Below are positions 17,419 to 24,170 of a stretch of DNA of 64,000 bases, one piece after another; the first letter of the stretch is position 1; each line of letters starts with the position of its first letter. The translations under genes were made by a program, and so were the position numbers. The DNA is from an uncultured Oscillospiraceae bacterium. Its GTDB lineage: Bacteria; Bacillota; Clostridia; Oscillospirales; Ruminococcaceae. The stretch covers positions 1 to 64,000 of the forward strand of contig CAKSAY010000003.1 of assembly GCA_934438055.1 (NCBI GenBank), read 5' to 3'. The notes beneath the pieces are model-generated. The model did not search any database, was not told the DNA's origin, and saw only the letters and a program-made list of their open reading frames with translations.

Positions 17419-18219
17419 ATGGTTTCACCTTTTACTATTGCAGCGCTTGTTGTAAACATTGTTATTTGTTTTGGAATCCCTATTGCAGCGTGTATTTATT
17501 TTTATCATAAACGGCTTCATTGTGGGCATTCTGTTTTCATGGGTATGATTGTGTTTCTCATTGCGCAAATCTTCTTAAGACTTCCTATAGTAGACTTTAT
17601 TATGGCCTGGCCGCCCATGCATGATGCTTTGCAAAACACGTGGGTTTATGCCTTGTTTTTAGGGATTACGGCCGGTGTTTTTGAAGAGGGTGGACGCTAC
17701 ATCGGTTATTTGGCCGGCATGAGAGAAAATCGGCGCTTTGTTGACGCGGTTGCTTATGCAATTGGCTGGGGTGGTCTGGAAGCAATGCTTATGGTAGGCG
17801 TTTCAAGTGTGAACAATCTTCTCATTGCCTTGTTTGCAGATGAGAGCGTTCCGCTGTTTGCATCTTTAGAAGCAATGTCTCCTGTTACTGTTTTGCTTAG
17901 CTCGGGGGAGCGGATTTTGTATCTTGTTGTGCAGATTGGCTTTTCTGTGCTTGTACTTTTGGCGATTCGCAAAGGGCGCTCAGGACTATTGTGGCTGGTC
18001 GGTGCTGTTGCGCTTCATCTGCTTGTAGACGCCCCACTGCCTATTTTAATGGATGTATTGGGACTGAATGACTATATCGTTGAGTGTTATTTGCTCATAC
18101 TTGCTGTTGCGGCAGTTTGGTTTACGATATATGCAAAGAGGAAGTTATTTGTAGATGACGATTTACAGGATTCTCAAAAGGGCGCTGCTGTTCGGAGAAT
18201 TTCCGGTGAAATAATTTGA
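17419..18219 (+). CDS. YhfC family intramembrane metalloprotease-like protein
   Basis: A 266-residue protein with about seven membrane helices. It matches the YhfC (DUF2324) family, related to CAAX/PrsW-type intramembrane proteases. The diagnostic block is GVFEEGGRYIGYLAGM (residues about 88-103), with the EEGGR glutamates as likely metal or catalytic residues, and a second motif GWGGLEAML. A later His occurs in ALHLLVDAPLPIL. Substrate is unknown. AAGGA lies about 11 bases upstream of the ATG, separated from the symporter stop by a small hairpin. The stop codon lies inside the first arm of a 20-bp terminator shared with the converging gene. Confidence 0.75.
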   Translation: MVSPFTIAALVVNIVICFGIPIAACIYFYHKRLHCGHSVFMGMIVFLIAQIFLRLPIVDFIMAWPPMHDALQNTWVYALFLGITAGVFEEGGRYIGYLAGMRENRRFVDAVAYAIGWGGLEAMLMVGVSSVNNLLIALFADESVPLFASLEAMSPVTVLLSSGERILYLVVQIGFSVLVLLAIRKGRSGLLWLVGAVALHLLVDAPLPILMDVLGLNDYIVECYLLILAVAAVWFTIYAKRKLFVDDDLQDSQKGAAVRRISGEII

Positions 18220-18261
18220 TAAAAGAACCTTGCTGCCTAACGGCAGCAAGGTTCTTTTATC
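18218..18261. terminator. Bidirectional terminator shared by two converging genes
   Basis: A perfect 20-bp stem (18218-18237 with 18242-18261) with loop TAAC. A and T runs flank it inside the stem, so it works on both strands. The stop codons of the YhfC-type gene (plus) and the sigma-like gene (minus) both fall within the stem. Confidence 0.92.
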
Positions 18262-18553
18262 GAAAATCAATATACGACAAATATTTTTCCAGCTTTAAAA
18301 TTGCGCGTTTTTTGGTTTTACTAACAGTAGATTTATTTATGCCGAGCTCATTTGCAATTTCCACAATAGACTTTCTTTGATAATAATACATATCCAGAAT
18401 TTCAAGCTGGCGATAGGTGAGCTCTCGTGCAGCGATCTCTGCAACAGCTGTTTTGAGAGATTGAATTTTTTGGCTATTGGTATTTTGCATTTGGTCAGAT
18501 ACCATGAATTCTTCCGCACGAGGCATAATGTCAAATGAAATTCGCTTTTTCAT
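18257..18553 (-). CDS. Sigma-70 region-4-like helix-turn-helix protein
   Basis: A 98-residue basic protein. The C-terminal half, LTYRQLEILDMYYYQRKSIVEIANELGINKSTVSKTKKRAILKLEKYL, is a sigma-region-4 type helix-turn-helix. No region 2 is present, so it cannot be a complete sigma factor. Small proteins of this type occur in Clostridia as transcriptional regulators or in mobile elements. AGGGGGA lies 6 bases before the ATG. A 38-codon gene with a near-ideal ribosome site lies upstream on the same strand (stop 84 bases before), likely in one transcript. It may bind DNA directly or act with RNA polymerase; this is inferred. Confidence 0.75.
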   Translation of the reverse strand: MKKRISFDIMPRAEEFMVSDQMQNTNSQKIQSLKTAVAEIAARELTYRQLEILDMYYYQRKSIVEIANELGINKSTVSKTKKRAILKLEKYLSYIDFR

Positions 18554-18637
18554 CCAAAATCCCCCTTGTTTGAATCAAGATAATAGAACATAAAATAAAC
18601 TTTCACTTCAAGGACTTCATGAATTTTATTCAATCAA

Positions 18638-18754
18638 TTATCCTTTCTTAAAAACAGATGCATAAAAGCTTGGCAAGACGCTTTTTTGGGTTAAAGGTTG
18701 TACGATTGTTAAATGTGTAAACGTAATGCATGTTATAACGGCATAACTTTTCAT
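18638..18754 (-). CDS. Unlisted 38-residue peptide gene
   Basis: A short gene with AAAGGAG placed 7 bases before its ATG. The peptide reads MKSYAVITCITFTH, then LTIVQPLTQKS, then VLPSFYASVFKKG, mildly hydrophobic with basic ends and one Cys. It lies between a promoter region full of operator-like palindromes and the sigma-region-4-like gene, 84 bases from the latter. It could be a signalling or leader peptide, a small membrane peptide, or a small toxin. I recognise no family. The case rests on the ribosome site, start codon and position only. Confidence 0.5.
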   Translation of the reverse strand: MKSYAVITCITFTHLTIVQPLTQKSVLPSFYASVFKKG

Positions 18755-18831
18755 ATCAAATCTCCTTTCAAATATAGTTCAGGCTTGTGCCTGATGGTTA
18801 CAAATTGTAAAACATATTAAATTATAAATTC

Positions 18832-18946
18832 GACATAATCTGTCAAAAACTTACTTTATTTACATTTATACGACGAATTGTGTAATATCCATATATATGT
18901 AAAATTATTTTATATATTTTCCATAATATCACACGAAATGTGTGAT
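18832..18946. promoter_or_regulatory. Operator-like palindromes between the divergent regulator genes
   Basis: Three related sites: GACA-N5-TGTC at 18832-18844; GACGAATTGTGT at 18872-18883; ATCACAC-N5-GTGTGAT at 18928-18946, whose inner CACGAAATGTGT matches the second site at 10 of 12 positions. The first lies within a likely minus-strand promoter (a TATAAT ends just downstream on that strand). They are good candidates for binding by the XRE protein encoded at 19095, giving autoregulation and control of the peptide and sigma-like genes. Confidence 0.5.
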
Positions 18947-18981
18947 GTCAAGAGTTTTTTTGATTCCAGCTGTCTTCTCTA

Positions 18982-19010
18982 TTGCAATTTATTGGCCCCT
19001 ATGGTAAAAT
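18982..19010 (+). promoter_or_regulatory. Promoter of the XRE regulator gene
   Basis: TTGCAA at 18982-18987, 17 bases, TAAAAT at 19005-19010, with TGG directly before the -10. The start codon is 85 bases downstream; GGAGG lies in front of it. Confidence 0.6.
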
Positions 19011-19094
19011 AAGTACAATAAAGTTGTATTTTTGTACCTATGTTTGGTCAGAACAAATATAATAAACGATTCTCAAATTGGAGGCTGGTGAGAG

Positions 19095-19469
19095 ATGCTA
19101 AGCGAAAAATTGCGTATTTTAAGAAAACAGGCTGGAATGACGCAGACAAAGTTAGCGCATGATTTGGGGCTTTCTACCAGTACAATTGGTATGTATGAAC
19201 AAGGCAGACGCCTTCCCAATGAAAAAATTGCGATTCAGATATCAGAATATTTCCGTGTTTCTTTAGATTGGCTATATAAAGACGATTTGGTTCTCAAAGC
19301 AGAGGATTTGACAGATGAATTGGAGAGAAAACTCTTAGAACCATCTGTTATTACCTTTGAGGGAGAAGAACTGGATAAGGAAGATGTTCCTATTATTTTA
19401 AAGGCCTTTCGAGAAGGGCTTCATGCTGCATATCAGAAAAAGATGGACGATAATAAGAGCAAAGATTAA
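19095..19469 (+). CDS. XRE family transcriptional regulator
   Basis: A 124-residue repressor-type protein. The Cro/CI helix-turn-helix covers residues about 4-60: LRILRKQAGMTQTKLAHDLGLSTSTIGMYEQGRRLPNEK. The rest is acidic and probably helical (LTDELERKLLEPSVITFEGEELDKEDVPIILKAFREG), suited to dimerisation; no peptidase or TPR domain is seen. GGAGG lies 9 bases before the ATG. It is divergent from the peptide and sigma-like genes, and palindromes in the shared upstream region are its likely operators. This layout resembles a phage-type switch or a mobile-element control region, but no element genes surround it. A terminator follows directly. Confidence 0.85.
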   Translation: MLSEKLRILRKQAGMTQTKLAHDLGLSTSTIGMYEQGRRLPNEKIAIQISEYFRVSLDWLYKDDLVLKAEDLTDELERKLLEPSVITFEGEELDKEDVPIILKAFREGLHAAYQKKMDDNKSKD

Positions 19470-19473
19470 CAGA

Positions 19474-19496
19474 GCGCTGTTTTGGCAGCGTTTTTT
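19474..19496 (+). terminator. Terminator after the XRE gene
   Basis: Stem CGCTG/CAGCG (19475-19479 with 19486-19490) extended by wobble pairs, followed by TTTTTT. Confidence 0.7.
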
Positions 19497-19761
19497 GTTT
19501 TTTATGCGCAGATAATTCAAATCATTTTGCCATTGTTCGTGAGAAGAACAAATCATTTTTGGTGTGGGATGAGGGCTGCCAAAAGACCGGATTAGGACTG
19601 GATTGTTGATTTATACAAATATAAAACAAGAATAAGCAGGAAAACTAGATATCCATCTAAATAGAAATATACATTTTTTATGCATATACAAATAGTATCT
19701 TGAAAACTTAAAAAGAGAATTCAACTTTTTAATTAAGCAATATATTCCATGAATTAAAGGC

Positions 19762-19835
19762 TTTTCAACTCTTTCAACAACATTTTCAACAATCTTTTTT
19801 GAAGCTTTCCACACTTTTCACAGAGTTTTCAACAG
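19762..19835. repeat. Phased cluster of DnaA-box-like TTTTCAACA/TTTCCACA motifs
   Basis: Within 74 bases there are six copies of T-rich TTT(T)CAAC or TTTCCACA/TTTTCACA words. The C of each lies at 19766, 19775, 19787, 19809, 19819 and 19830, i.e. mostly one helical turn apart. They resemble degenerate DnaA boxes (TTATCCACA) as found at origins and DnaA-regulated promoters. A 7-bp palindrome (GCATATT/AATATGC at 19835-19851) follows. The rest of 19497-19932 is AT-rich and without a recognisable gene. The cluster lies about 100 bases before the small membrane protein gene. Confidence 0.4.
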
Positions 19836-19932
19836 CATATTGACAATATGCAGTTTACAGACTGTATATTTTTTTAAAGATGGTCAAAAATGAGGTAAAA
19901 GGGAGTTGATGAAAAATGGAGGTTGAATCGTT

Positions 19933-20199
19933 TTGATTAAGGGAGTTAATAAGCATATTATAGAAGTGCTTCACACGGACAGCGATTATTTTGAAAAGGC
20001 TATTTTATTTATCAATCCTAATAAAGCAGATGAGGACAAAGAGAGGTTGTTTGGTGTGGCTAAGGGATATTTGGGAGAGTTGCAATATAAAGAGAGGCGT
20101 GCAATACAAAAGAAAACACTGGCAAAGAAAATTTTTCAGCGTATTCTCATCTTTTTGTTTGGCATGGCTTGCGCTGCGCTTATTTTTTGGTTGCTGTGA
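19933..20199 (+). CDS. Small membrane protein of unknown function
   Basis: An 88-residue protein with a charged, helical N-terminal two thirds (KGVNKHIIEVLHTDSDYFEKAILFINP, then ERLFGVAKGYLGELQYKERRAIQKK) and one C-terminal membrane helix (ILIFLFGMACAALIFWLL). It would be tail-anchored with the soluble part in the cytoplasm. The start is TTG, 10 bases after GGAGG. I do not recognise a family by name; the protein-like composition and ribosome site make it a real gene. Neighbours give no clue, except a DnaA-box-like cluster upstream and a structured RNA downstream. Confidence 0.65.
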   Translation: MIKGVNKHIIEVLHTDSDYFEKAILFINPNKADEDKERLFGVAKGYLGELQYKERRAIQKKTLAKKIFQRILIFLFGMACAALIFWLL

Positions 20200-20240
20200 A
20201 ATAGAAATTTTTTCTATGGGATGAAATATGAAAAAGTTTG

Positions 20241-20249
20241 TGATATAAT
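20241..20249 (+). promoter_or_regulatory. Extended -10 promoter element
   Basis: TGATATAAT, a perfect -10 with a TGN extension, but no good -35 (ATGAAA). It could start a transcript leading into the structured RNA at about 20515. Confidence 0.4.
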
Positions 20250-20514
20250 AAAAGTAAAAAGTGTTTATTACACGCTTTTGACGGGAATTTTATTGTATGT
20301 GTCGTATTTTCTCTAAAACACTGCAAAACTTCACCTTGTCGGGCATTCGGCCGGGCTGGATGAAATTGATGTTGGAGGACCGGAAAATAGTATCATTCAA
20401 AGATAGCCCAAAATAGAATTTTATCATACAATGAAAAAATTTTTCAAAGGTCCTTACCTTAACTATATTTCAATTTTGTGATGCAGGAGATATCTTCCCG
20501 TTACATATGAGTTT

Positions 20515-20665
20515 TAAGCTCCGCCTAAGACGCAGGGGAGATTATGAGGAAGTTGTAACTAAAAGAGAGATGTTCCCCGCCTCTTAGGCAGCGAGTTCCA
20601 CTCTCTTTTTCCGGTGGCGCTACAATCCACCACCGGAACGTTGAACGACAGGGCTTTGCCCCTTA
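20515..20665 (+). ncRNA. Structured RNA with pseudoknot, possibly raiA-type
   Basis: No gene is seen in 20200-20930, but 20515-20665 folds strongly. Stem 1 GCCTAAGA/TCTTAGGC (20523-20530 with 20582-20589) continues as GC and GGGGAG paired to TTCCCC and GC (20532-20540 with 20573-20580). The loop contains AAAAGAGAG (20561-20569), which pairs perfectly with CTCTCTTTT (20601-20609) outside the stem, a 9-bp pseudoknot. Next come a 9-bp hairpin TTCCGGTGG/CCACCGGAA (20609-20617 with 20630-20638) and GGGC/GCCC (20651-20654 with 20658-20661). The loop AGTTGTAACTAAAAG recalls the raiA RNA of Clostridia, but that is from memory and unverified. It lies upstream of rlmB; an independent RNA seems likelier than a leader. 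Confidence 0.6.
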
Positions 20666-20930
20666 TTGAAATAGTAGATAGTGAAAATCAGAGACTTTGC
20701 CTTTGATGACTATCATGAGATTTTTTACTGCAATTCAATTGAGCGCAAAAGCGTTTTTAGGTGCACACAAAACGCCTTGTTTTGAGGTTGCATTTCATTC
20801 TTTTGTGTTGAGCAGATTAAGCAAAGCATTGTGCATCAGAGCAGTTGTGTGTTCGGTTTGCTAAAAGGCCGCAAAAGGTTTATGAAGTGATTTTGCTATA
20901 GATGATTACTGGATGATGGGAGCTGATGGA

Positions 20931-21695
20931 ATGAATCCTGAAAATGAGAGACTATATGGTAAAAACGCCGTTTTGGAGGCGCTGCGCGCAAAGGCAGAGC
21001 TTGATGTTATTTATTTGGATAAGAAGCGGGGGCAGAAGGGGTTTTATGCAGTGATTGCCTCTGCTAAGCAGGCGGGGGTTTCCATCAAATTTGTGGACGA
21101 AAAGAAATTGGACTATTTGGCACAGGGCGGAAATCATCAGGGGGTTGCAGCCATTTATGCAGCGGCGCCTTATGCAACTGTTGAGGACATTCTTGCACAG
21201 GCGCAAAAAAAGGGCAGACCGCCGTTTTTGGTTTTGGCGGATGGTATTGAGGATCCGCACAATTTAGGCGCTTTAATTAGAACTGCAGAGGCGGCTGGAG
21301 CAGATGGATTTATTTTTCCAAAAAACCGCAGTGCGTCTTTAACGCCCATTATCGCAAAGACTTCAGCTGGTGCTGTGCACCATCTGCCTGTTGCACGGGT
21401 TACTAATCTAACCAGTGAAATAAAAAAGCTAAAAAAACAGGGCGTTTGGATTTATGGCGCTACAATGGGCGCGCAGAATTGGTGTGAGGTGGACTATCAG
21501 GGCGGTGTTGGCTTGGTGATTGGTTCAGAGGGCAAGGGGCTTCATCGTCTCGTTGAGCAAGAATGCGATCAATTGGTTTCGCTTCCTATGCTGGGGCAGG
21601 TGAATTCTCTCAATGCCTCTGTTGCCGGCGGTATTCTTTTGTTTGAAATTGCCCGTCAGAGAATGGGGCTTGCCGCTTTTGGAAAGCAATTGTAA
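20931..21695 (+). CDS. rlmB: 23S rRNA (guanosine-2'-O-)-methyltransferase RlmB (TrmH/SpoU family)
   Basis: A 254-residue SpoU-class methyltransferase. The N-terminal substrate-binding domain (about 1-80, RLYGKNAVLEALRA) is L30e-like. The C-terminal knotted SAM domain has the three family motifs: DPHNLGALIRTAEAAGADG, GLVIGSEGKGLHRLV and SLNASVAGGILLFEIARQR. The function is 2'-O-methylation of G2251-equivalent in 23S rRNA, by family similarity; related enzymes act on tRNA, so the target is inferred. Three ATGs are possible; the third is chosen as GGGAG precedes it by 8 bases. The next gene starts 24 bases after the stop, suggesting cotranscription with the pseudo-ATPase. Confidence 0.88.
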   Translation: MNPENERLYGKNAVLEALRAKAELDVIYLDKKRGQKGFYAVIASAKQAGVSIKFVDEKKLDYLAQGGNHQGVAAIYAAAPYATVEDILAQAQKKGRPPFLVLADGIEDPHNLGALIRTAEAAGADGFIFPKNRSASLTPIIAKTSAGAVHHLPVARVTNLTSEIKKLKKQGVWIYGATMGAQNWCEVDYQGGVGLVIGSEGKGLHRLVEQECDQLVSLPMLGQVNSLNASVAGGILLFEIARQRMGLAAFGKQL

Positions 21696-21719
21696 AATTA
21701 ACTTAAAGGATAGATGAAG

Positions 21720-24053
21720 ATGAATGATAGAGGTCATGAAACAAAAGACTTTCTTGACATTGAGAGAATGATTCAAAGTATGCAGAAGGAAATGGATTCG
21801 AAAGAGACGAAACCATCTGTTGCACAAAAGGAATCTCAGTCGCCGGAGAAGACGCATCCTGCTTCTATTCAGACGCCTCTGTTTCAAGAAATGACAGCGC
21901 AGCTTACAGGGCAACTCTCATTGAAAAACAAATCTCATAAGAGCAAAGAACCTCCGGCGATTGATGAAGAAACCAGCAAGAAAAAGTTGCAGGAATTTTT
22001 AGATGCAGGAACACAAAATATTTATAGTAGCACCCGGAGGGAAAGTCCGGATTTTTTAAAGGATGTTACCACTACAATACATAAACAAAAGCTAAATGCT
22101 GACGATGTTGAGCGGTTTCGCCGCCCTGAAATGACAGAAAAGCAGATTATTCAATTTCAGCAACTCAAACGCACGCGTGAAGAAAAGGCGAAGAGATTTC
22201 AGCTTGAAGAACAACAGACGATTGTTGAATCAAAGCCGCCTCTTTATGATGAACAGGCGCAGGAAATTTTGTGCACCTCGACTGCGGCACAGCAAGTCGA
22301 TATGCCGGACAGCGATGATTTAGAGATGCGTACAATGGTCGATAAACCTCAGGTGGAGGATTATCTAAAAAAATTTAAGAAGTCTTCAAAGAGGATTACA
22401 ATAGCGCTGGCGGCATTGTCTTTGGCGGCATTTTTGCTTTTTGCTTTGAATCTGACCGGATTGTCGCTGCCCGTTGTGCTCACCCCCGAACAATCTCTTT
22501 CTTATTTGTTTTTGTTTTTTGCAATGGTAGTTGCGGCGATGGTTCTGTCTAAAGATATCATACTGTCCGGATTGAAGTCGCTTTTTTCCAGAAGAGCCAA
22601 TCGTGACAGCGCTCCTGCTATGGCGATTGTTGGGTGTTTTTTGCAAATCGTGGTTCTTTTCATTGGAGGAGGGACGCCTCTGCTTGAGAGCAGCAATGTG
22701 TTTTTGTTGGCGCCGGTGGGAATTTGCAGTCTCTTTTTCAGCTATTTAGGCAGATATATGCTAGCGACAAGGGCCATGGAGAATTTTGAGCAGATTTTAA
22801 CGGATGACTATCAAAAACATATTTGCTCTGTTGTTGCAAATGAGGAACTTGCGGGTGCTTTCACAAGAGGGACTGTTCATCACAGACCGGTTGTGGGATA
22901 TAACCGGTCGACACAGTTTGTTGAGGATTTTATGTATCACAGTTTTTTGGATGATTTGTCTGATAGAATTTCTATGTATCTTGTGCCCGTAGGCATTCTG
23001 ATAGCGCTTGCATTGGGTGGGCTGTCGTTTTACATTTCGCAGAGCATTTTTGTTGCGGCAACAGCATTTGCCGCTCTGTTGTGTATAGCCTCTCCCTTTT
23101 CATTACTTTTGACCATCAACGGTCCGTTAAAGATGGCCAATCGTGCGCTAAAGTCGGATTCTGCCTGCATTTTAGGGTATGATGCAGCCGAGCAATTTGG
23201 CGGGTTAAATGCTGTGATGCTTGAGGCGCAGAGTCTTTTTCCAAAGGGAACAGTTCATTTAAGCGGTATGCGTGTTTTTAACCATCATCCCATTGATCAA
23301 TCCATTTTAGATGCCGCCAGTGTTTTGCATGCCACAAATAGCATTTTGCGGGATATGTTCATGCAGGTTTTGCTCGACAAGAAAGAGCTGCTCAAATCGG
23401 TGGACAGTGTGTTGCTTGAAGATGGACTGGGAATTTCGGCATGGGTGGATAATCGGCATGTTATTATTGGGAGCCGTCAGATGGCTGAAAATCACAATGT
23501 GATTGTTCCGTCCATTGAGGAGGAGAAGAAACTTTGTCCCCCCGGTAGCGACATTGTTTATGTTGCCTTGTCCGGTGAATTAGCGGCCGCTTTTGTGTTT
23601 ACATTGCAGTCCGACCCGGCGGTTGCGCAGTCTCTCGTGCAGCTTTTAGAAGCGGGAATTTATTTGGTTGTGCAGACTGTGGATCCCGTGGTTACAGCGC
23701 AAAGACTAGAAGGAATTTTTGGGATTGACAAGGAAGAATTTAAAATTTTGCCGGCTCGTTTTCATGCTGCCTATCGGAAGCAGAGCGCGCCTACGCAAAC
23801 TGCAAGCTCTCCGGTTGTCAATGACGGCTCACTTTTTTCTTATATTCATTCTGTGATTGCTGCCAAAAAGACACATTCGTCAAGCATGATCAGCACGATT
23901 TTTTGTTTAACAAGCGTTGTTTTGGGCGTTTTGCTTTTGATTCTTTTTGCGGCAAGCAATTCACTTGCTCACTTTTCAACGGTTTATATTTTGGCTTATG
24001 AATTGATTTGGTTCGCCGCCATTTCGATTATACCACTGTATAAGCAGCGATAG
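21720..24053 (+). CDS. P-type ATPase-like membrane protein without catalytic motifs (pseudoenzyme)
   Basis: A 777-residue protein. Residues 1-215 are polar and probably disordered. Then follow helices in the 4+2+2 layout of P1B pumps: four between about 220 and 345, a pair at about 420-475, and two at the C-terminus. The alignment to the true CopA in this window is direct by eye: the membrane CPC becomes ASP (residues 457-459), VILDKTGT becomes VMLEAQSL (Glu502 at the phosphorylation site), TGDN becomes TVDP (653-656), and no GDGIND block remains. The nucleotide-domain end GLGISAWVDNRHVIIGS still resembles CopA. So it cannot be phosphorylated on Asp and is unlikely to pump. By inference it is a scaffold or sensor. 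AAAGGA points to the second ATG. It is probably cotranscribed with rlmB. Confidence 0.75.
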   Translation: MNDRGHETKDFLDIERMIQSMQKEMDSKETKPSVAQKESQSPEKTHPASIQTPLFQEMTAQLTGQLSLKNKSHKSKEPPAIDEETSKKKLQEFLDAGTQNIYSSTRRESPDFLKDVTTTIHKQKLNADDVERFRRPEMTEKQIIQFQQLKRTREEKAKRFQLEEQQTIVESKPPLYDEQAQEILCTSTAAQQVDMPDSDDLEMRTMVDKPQVEDYLKKFKKSSKRITIALAALSLAAFLLFALNLTGLSLPVVLTPEQSLSYLFLFFAMVVAAMVLSKDIILSGLKSLFSRRANRDSAPAMAIVGCFLQIVVLFIGGGTPLLESSNVFLLAPVGICSLFFSYLGRYMLATRAMENFEQILTDDYQKHICSVVANEELAGAFTRGTVHHRPVVGYNRSTQFVEDFMYHSFLDDLSDRISMYLVPVGILIALALGGLSFYISQSIFVAATAFAALLCIASPFSLLLTINGPLKMANRALKSDSACILGYDAAEQFGGLNAVMLEAQSLFPKGTVHLSGMRVFNHHPIDQSILDAASVLHATNSILRDMFMQVLLDKKELLKSVDSVLLEDGLGISAWVDNRHVIIGSRQMAENHNVIVPSIEEEKKLCPPGSDIVYVALSGELAAAFVFTLQSDPAVAQSLVQLLEAGIYLVVQTVDPVVTAQRLEGIFGIDKEEFKILPARFHAAYRKQSAPTQTASSPVVNDGSLFSYIHSVIAAKKTHSSSMISTIFCLTSVVLGVLLLILFAASNSLAHFSTVYILAYELIWFAAISIIPLYKQR

Positions 24054-24116
24054 GCATTGTTGCTATTAACTCTATGAACAACGCTTTGATAGTTGCTTCT
24101 TTAAAAGAGACCATCA

Positions 24117-24156
24117 AAAAAGACGTATTCCTTTAGTAAGAGGAATACGTCTTTTT
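24117..24156. terminator. Bidirectional terminator
   Basis: A 16-bp perfect stem (24117-24132 with 24141-24156) bounded by A5 and T5, between the converging pseudo-ATPase and thrS genes. Confidence 0.92.
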
Positions 24157-24170
24157 GAATAAGGGCTTTT

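Noticed and set aside
19611..19814. 67-codon minus-strand frame (VENVVERVEK repeats)
   Set aside because: No ribosome site and a transmembrane-less AT-rich end; the repeats are better read as DNA words.
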